Below the pieces are notes generated by a model. It was not told the origin of the DNA. It was given only the letters and a program-made list of their open reading frames with translations, and did not search any database. From assembly GCF_016745505.1 (NCBI RefSeq), contig NZ_JAERUC010000084.1, forward strand, positions 1 through 61,038: DNA of 61,038 nucleotides, given 5' to 3'. The position numbers and the translations under genes were made by a program. Shown here one piece after another: positions 59,086 through 61,038 of this stretch (position 1 is its first letter; each line of letters begins with the position of its first letter). The stretch comes from Streptomyces silvae. GTDB lineage: Bacteria > Actinomycetota > Actinomycetes > Streptomycetales > Streptomycetaceae.

Positions 59086-60186
59086 TCAGCGGGGCTGGCC
59101 AAGTGCTGCCGCCGGCCGCAGGTTCTCCTCGAGTTCTCCGTCCGTGGCCGCGCCGGCCAGTGCCCGTCCCAGTCGGGGTGCCTGTTTGAACAAGTTGTGT
59201 CCGGCGGCGAAGAAGATTCTGTCGGCTTCCCAGACCGCCATGCCGTCCTCACTCCACGGCAGGCTTGTCACCCAGCAGTTGAGGCGCTCGACGGGCTCGA
59301 GGTCAAGGCCGGGCATTGCGCGGGAGACGTACGCGCGGGCGCGGTCACTGAGTGCCGTCAAGGCTTCGGCGTCCGCGAAGCTGCCGTCCTCGCGCACCTC
59401 GACCGTTTGGCTGAGGCCCACCGCATACCGGCTGTTGCCCGGATAGGGGGCTGCGTAGACACCGACCTCCCCGAAGTCGCCGCTGCTGTCCTGTAGGCAG
59501 GCGACCCGTTCCGGGGGCGCTCCCCTGACCTGGAAGGTGAGGCGGACGTGGGCTGCCGGCTGTACCGGCAGCGAAAGCCCCACGTTGCGTGCCAGCCGCG
59601 CGGTGCCCACGCCCGCGCACACCACGGCCGTCGCGTACTCTTCGCGGCCGACGCTACTGACCACCTCTACCATGCCGCGGCCCGTCGGATACAGCGAGAT
59701 GACTTCATCGGTGACCAGCGAGTCACCCAGCGCATCGGCCAGCCGCTCGACCGCGGCACGGGTGCGGATGGCACCGCCGCCCTCATCGAGCATCGCGGGA
59801 CCGCGGTAGTCGGCGAGCAGCGGCATGCGCGCGTGAAGCTCGGCGCTGTCCACGGTGCGGGCCGGTATGCCGCCGGCATCCTGCAGAATGCGCAGTCTCC
59901 CAGGAACGGTACTGCCCAGTGCGACCACTCCGTCCCGGGAGACCAGCTCTGCGCCCAACCGGTCGGCCCACTCGTCCCAAACGGCGCGGGCCTCCCGGGT
60001 GAATTCCACCAGGCGGGCGTCGTCGTGCGCGTGGCGGAATATGCGGGACTGGCCACCGGATTGCCCGTGGCCTGGAACGCCGCTCTCGTAGACCCGCACC
60101 GCCGTTCCGCGTTCGGCCAGTGCGTAGGCGGTGCAGAGTCCGACGATGCCGGCCCCGACCACGGCCACCTCGGGAACCCGGTCCAT
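59086..60186 (-). CDS. FAD-dependent oxidoreductase, sarcosine-oxidase-like (DAO family)
   Basis: A 366-residue D-amino-acid-oxidase-fold flavoprotein. The dinucleotide motif is VVGAGIVGLCTAYALAERG at the N-terminus, followed by GQSGGQSRIFRHAHDDARL, which resembles the FAD-attachment region of monomeric sarcosine oxidase and N-methyltryptophan oxidase, although I do not see the usual attachment Cys. The C-terminal FFAAGHNLFKQAPRLGRALA closes the FAD site. Oxidative demethylation would release formaldehyde and peroxide, fitting the formaldehyde dehydrogenase nearby; the substrate is inferred only. Confidence 0.85.
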   Translation of the reverse strand: MDRVPEVAVVGAGIVGLCTAYALAERGTAVRVYESGVPGHGQSGGQSRIFRHAHDDARLVEFTREARAVWDEWADRLGAELVSRDGVVALGSTVPGRLRILQDAGGIPARTVDSAELHARMPLLADYRGPAMLDEGGGAIRTRAAVERLADALGDSLVTDEVISLYPTGRGMVEVVSSVGREEYATAVVCAGVGTARLARNVGLSLPVQPAAHVRLTFQVRGAPPERVACLQDSSGDFGEVGVYAAPYPGNSRYAVGLSQTVEVREDGSFADAEALTALSDRARAYVSRAMPGLDLEPVERLNCWVTSLPWSEDGMAVWEADRIFFAAGHNLFKQAPRLGRALAGAATDGELEENLRPAAALGQPR

Positions 60187-61038
60187 TCGATCGCCTCACT
60201 TCGCGTCCCGGAGCTGTCCCCCTGCGGGCCAGGGACTAAGTTCATCTGTCGCCGCCGCGAACGGGTGGGTGACTGGACCCCATGAGCATTGCCAGTTCTA
60301 CGTGATTTGGCGGCGCAACCCTGCCTCCTCCAGCCTCACACCGGTACGAAATATGTCAACCGGTCACCTCGGAGAACGATCGTGACCCACCGGCGGAGAG
60401 CCGCGGGTCGGACGTCCGGTCAAGGCACGGCAGGAGGGGTCTGAGCAGTACATCGGCCGGCTGGCGATTCCGTCGCTGTCCAGACCAGCGGGCAGCAGGG
60501 GTTTCGCTCGGCCGAGATGTCGACCCGCCGGACGTGGTGACGGCAATCGGAGCGATGGGTGCGGAATGACCTTGCATCATGATCAGCCTGGCAGCTTCCG
60601 CAGCCAGGACATCCTGCACATCAGAGTCCAGGCTCATCGTGTCGTTCCCCGTGCTCTGGCCAGCCCGTAGCGTGCGCGAGGGGGAGGTCTGTGCACGCCA
60701 GTCACCGGCCAGGCGAAGTCGTACATCAGGACGGGGAAACGACAGAGTTCAGGGCTACCGGCAGGACAAGTGCGGCCTCGGTGGCCTGGTCCGGTCCAGG
60801 GTGGGCGTGACATGCCGAGCCCCACGAGGCCCGGGGCGGCCAGGTGCCAAGTCGCCCACTCCCGGCCTGCGCCTCGTCAGATCACTCAGGACGACGTCAA
60901 GCGGGCCATCGCGCGCTCTGCGGCCAGCTGGCGCGATCAAGGGCCAGCTATCGCGCTCAGTCACACCTCAGACGCTCCGAGATCGAAAACAACTTCTCAG
61001 AGGGTGTTTACGCCTCTTTTGATGCGGTTTAAGGTGCT
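60187..61038. other. 852-base region without a firmly supported gene
   Basis: No recognisable product is encoded in the last part of the window. Reading frames on the plus strand up to 147 codons have irregular codon use. A minus-strand frame is listed separately. The final 70 bases are AT-richer than the rest and could be the edge of another element cut off by the window. Confidence 0.55.
60356..60637 (-). CDS. Possible small or decayed protein, not recognised
   Basis: A 93-codon frame begins MSLDSDVQDVLAAEAARLIM after GGGGAA about seven bases upstream. The first 20 residues look like a real amphipathic helix, but the rest is Ser/Pro/Arg-rich with weak third-position GC bias, so it may be a remnant with a lost C-terminus or chance. 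Confidence 0.25.
   Translation of the reverse strand: MSLDSDVQDVLAAEAARLIMMQGHSAPIAPIAVTTSGGSTSRPSETPAARWSGQRRNRQPADVLLRPLLPCLDRTSDPRLSAGGSRSFSEVTG

Noticed and set aside
60579..61022. A 147-codon plus-strand frame at the end of the window
   Set aside because: Arg/Ser/Pro-rich, no ribosome site, no motif and poor third-position bias.
1..61038. tRNA, rRNA or riboswitch sequences
   Set aside because: I looked for cloverleaf-like and conserved rRNA segments in intergenic regions and saw none; a dedicated covariance search would be needed to exclude small RNAs.

Overview
The base composition (very GC-rich, G/C at most third codon positions), the frequent GTG starts and ATGA/GTGA overlaps, and several lineage-specific gene sets point to a Streptomyces chromosome, or a close actinomycete relative. 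Those sets are a conservon (cvnA-cvnB-cvnC-cvnD), a ten-gene gas-vesicle cluster in the order O-A-F-G-Y-Z-J-L-S-K, and an SNF2/SWIM gene pair. The species cannot be named from the sequence. I saw no rRNA, tRNA or CRISPR array.

Layout. Positions 1-5 kb hold a rhamnulokinase, a 3-hydroxyisobutyryl-CoA hydrolase-like enzyme and a PAS-GAF-PP2C-ATPase phosphatase. Positions 5-13.4 kb hold a LAXTG wall-anchored protein, an acetyltransferase and a leftward conservon: an MHYT membrane protein, cvnA, cvnB, cvnC, cvnD, an extra roadblock/LC7 gene and a DUF6397-like gene. Positions 13.5-26.1 kb hold metabolic and envelope genes (methyltransferase, MpaB-like oxygenase, MOSC protein, fatty-acid desaturase, SNF2 helicase with a SWIM-finger partner, muramoyl-amidase, drug exporter, AA10 lytic monooxygenase). 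Convergent genes are usually separated by strong hairpins.

Positions 26.2-31.7 kb are a compact leftward gas-vesicle operon. GvpZ and GvpY carry extreme acidic tracts, and GvpY also has a histone-H1-like Lys/Ala tail. To the right are a PHP/HhH protein and a tight rightward module of a haem-oxygenase-like diiron enzyme, an NPPY methyltransferase and a CDGSH iron-sulfur protein. Then follow a FUSC-type membrane protein, small membrane proteins, a DNA-glycosylase-like protein, a Cys-rich protein and a Tat-exported phosphodiesterase. Positions 39.8-43.2 kb are an operon of two acyl-CoA dehydrogenases and a quinone oxidoreductase, headed by a TetR-like inverted repeat. After it come an XRE-cupin regulator with a probable leaderless promoter, a PIG-L deacetylase and a rhodanese gene under a CsoR/CstR-like palindrome.

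From about 48 kb the window becomes accessory and scarred. It contains a zinc-finger/DUF6192/RacP set next to an IS5-type transposase, a decayed second racP-transposase copy fused to a phosphatase fragment, a Tn3 transposase tail, a decayed GlcG fragment and at least two genes broken by single-base shifts. Interspersed are genes that suggest carbonyl and formaldehyde handling: a GSH-independent formaldehyde dehydrogenase, a DJ-1/PfpI protein, a second broken zinc alcohol dehydrogenase, an ABM-fold protein, a GlcG/HbpS-like protein, an aldo/keto reductase and a sarcosine-oxidase-like flavoprotein. The last 850 bases hold no gene I can support firmly.
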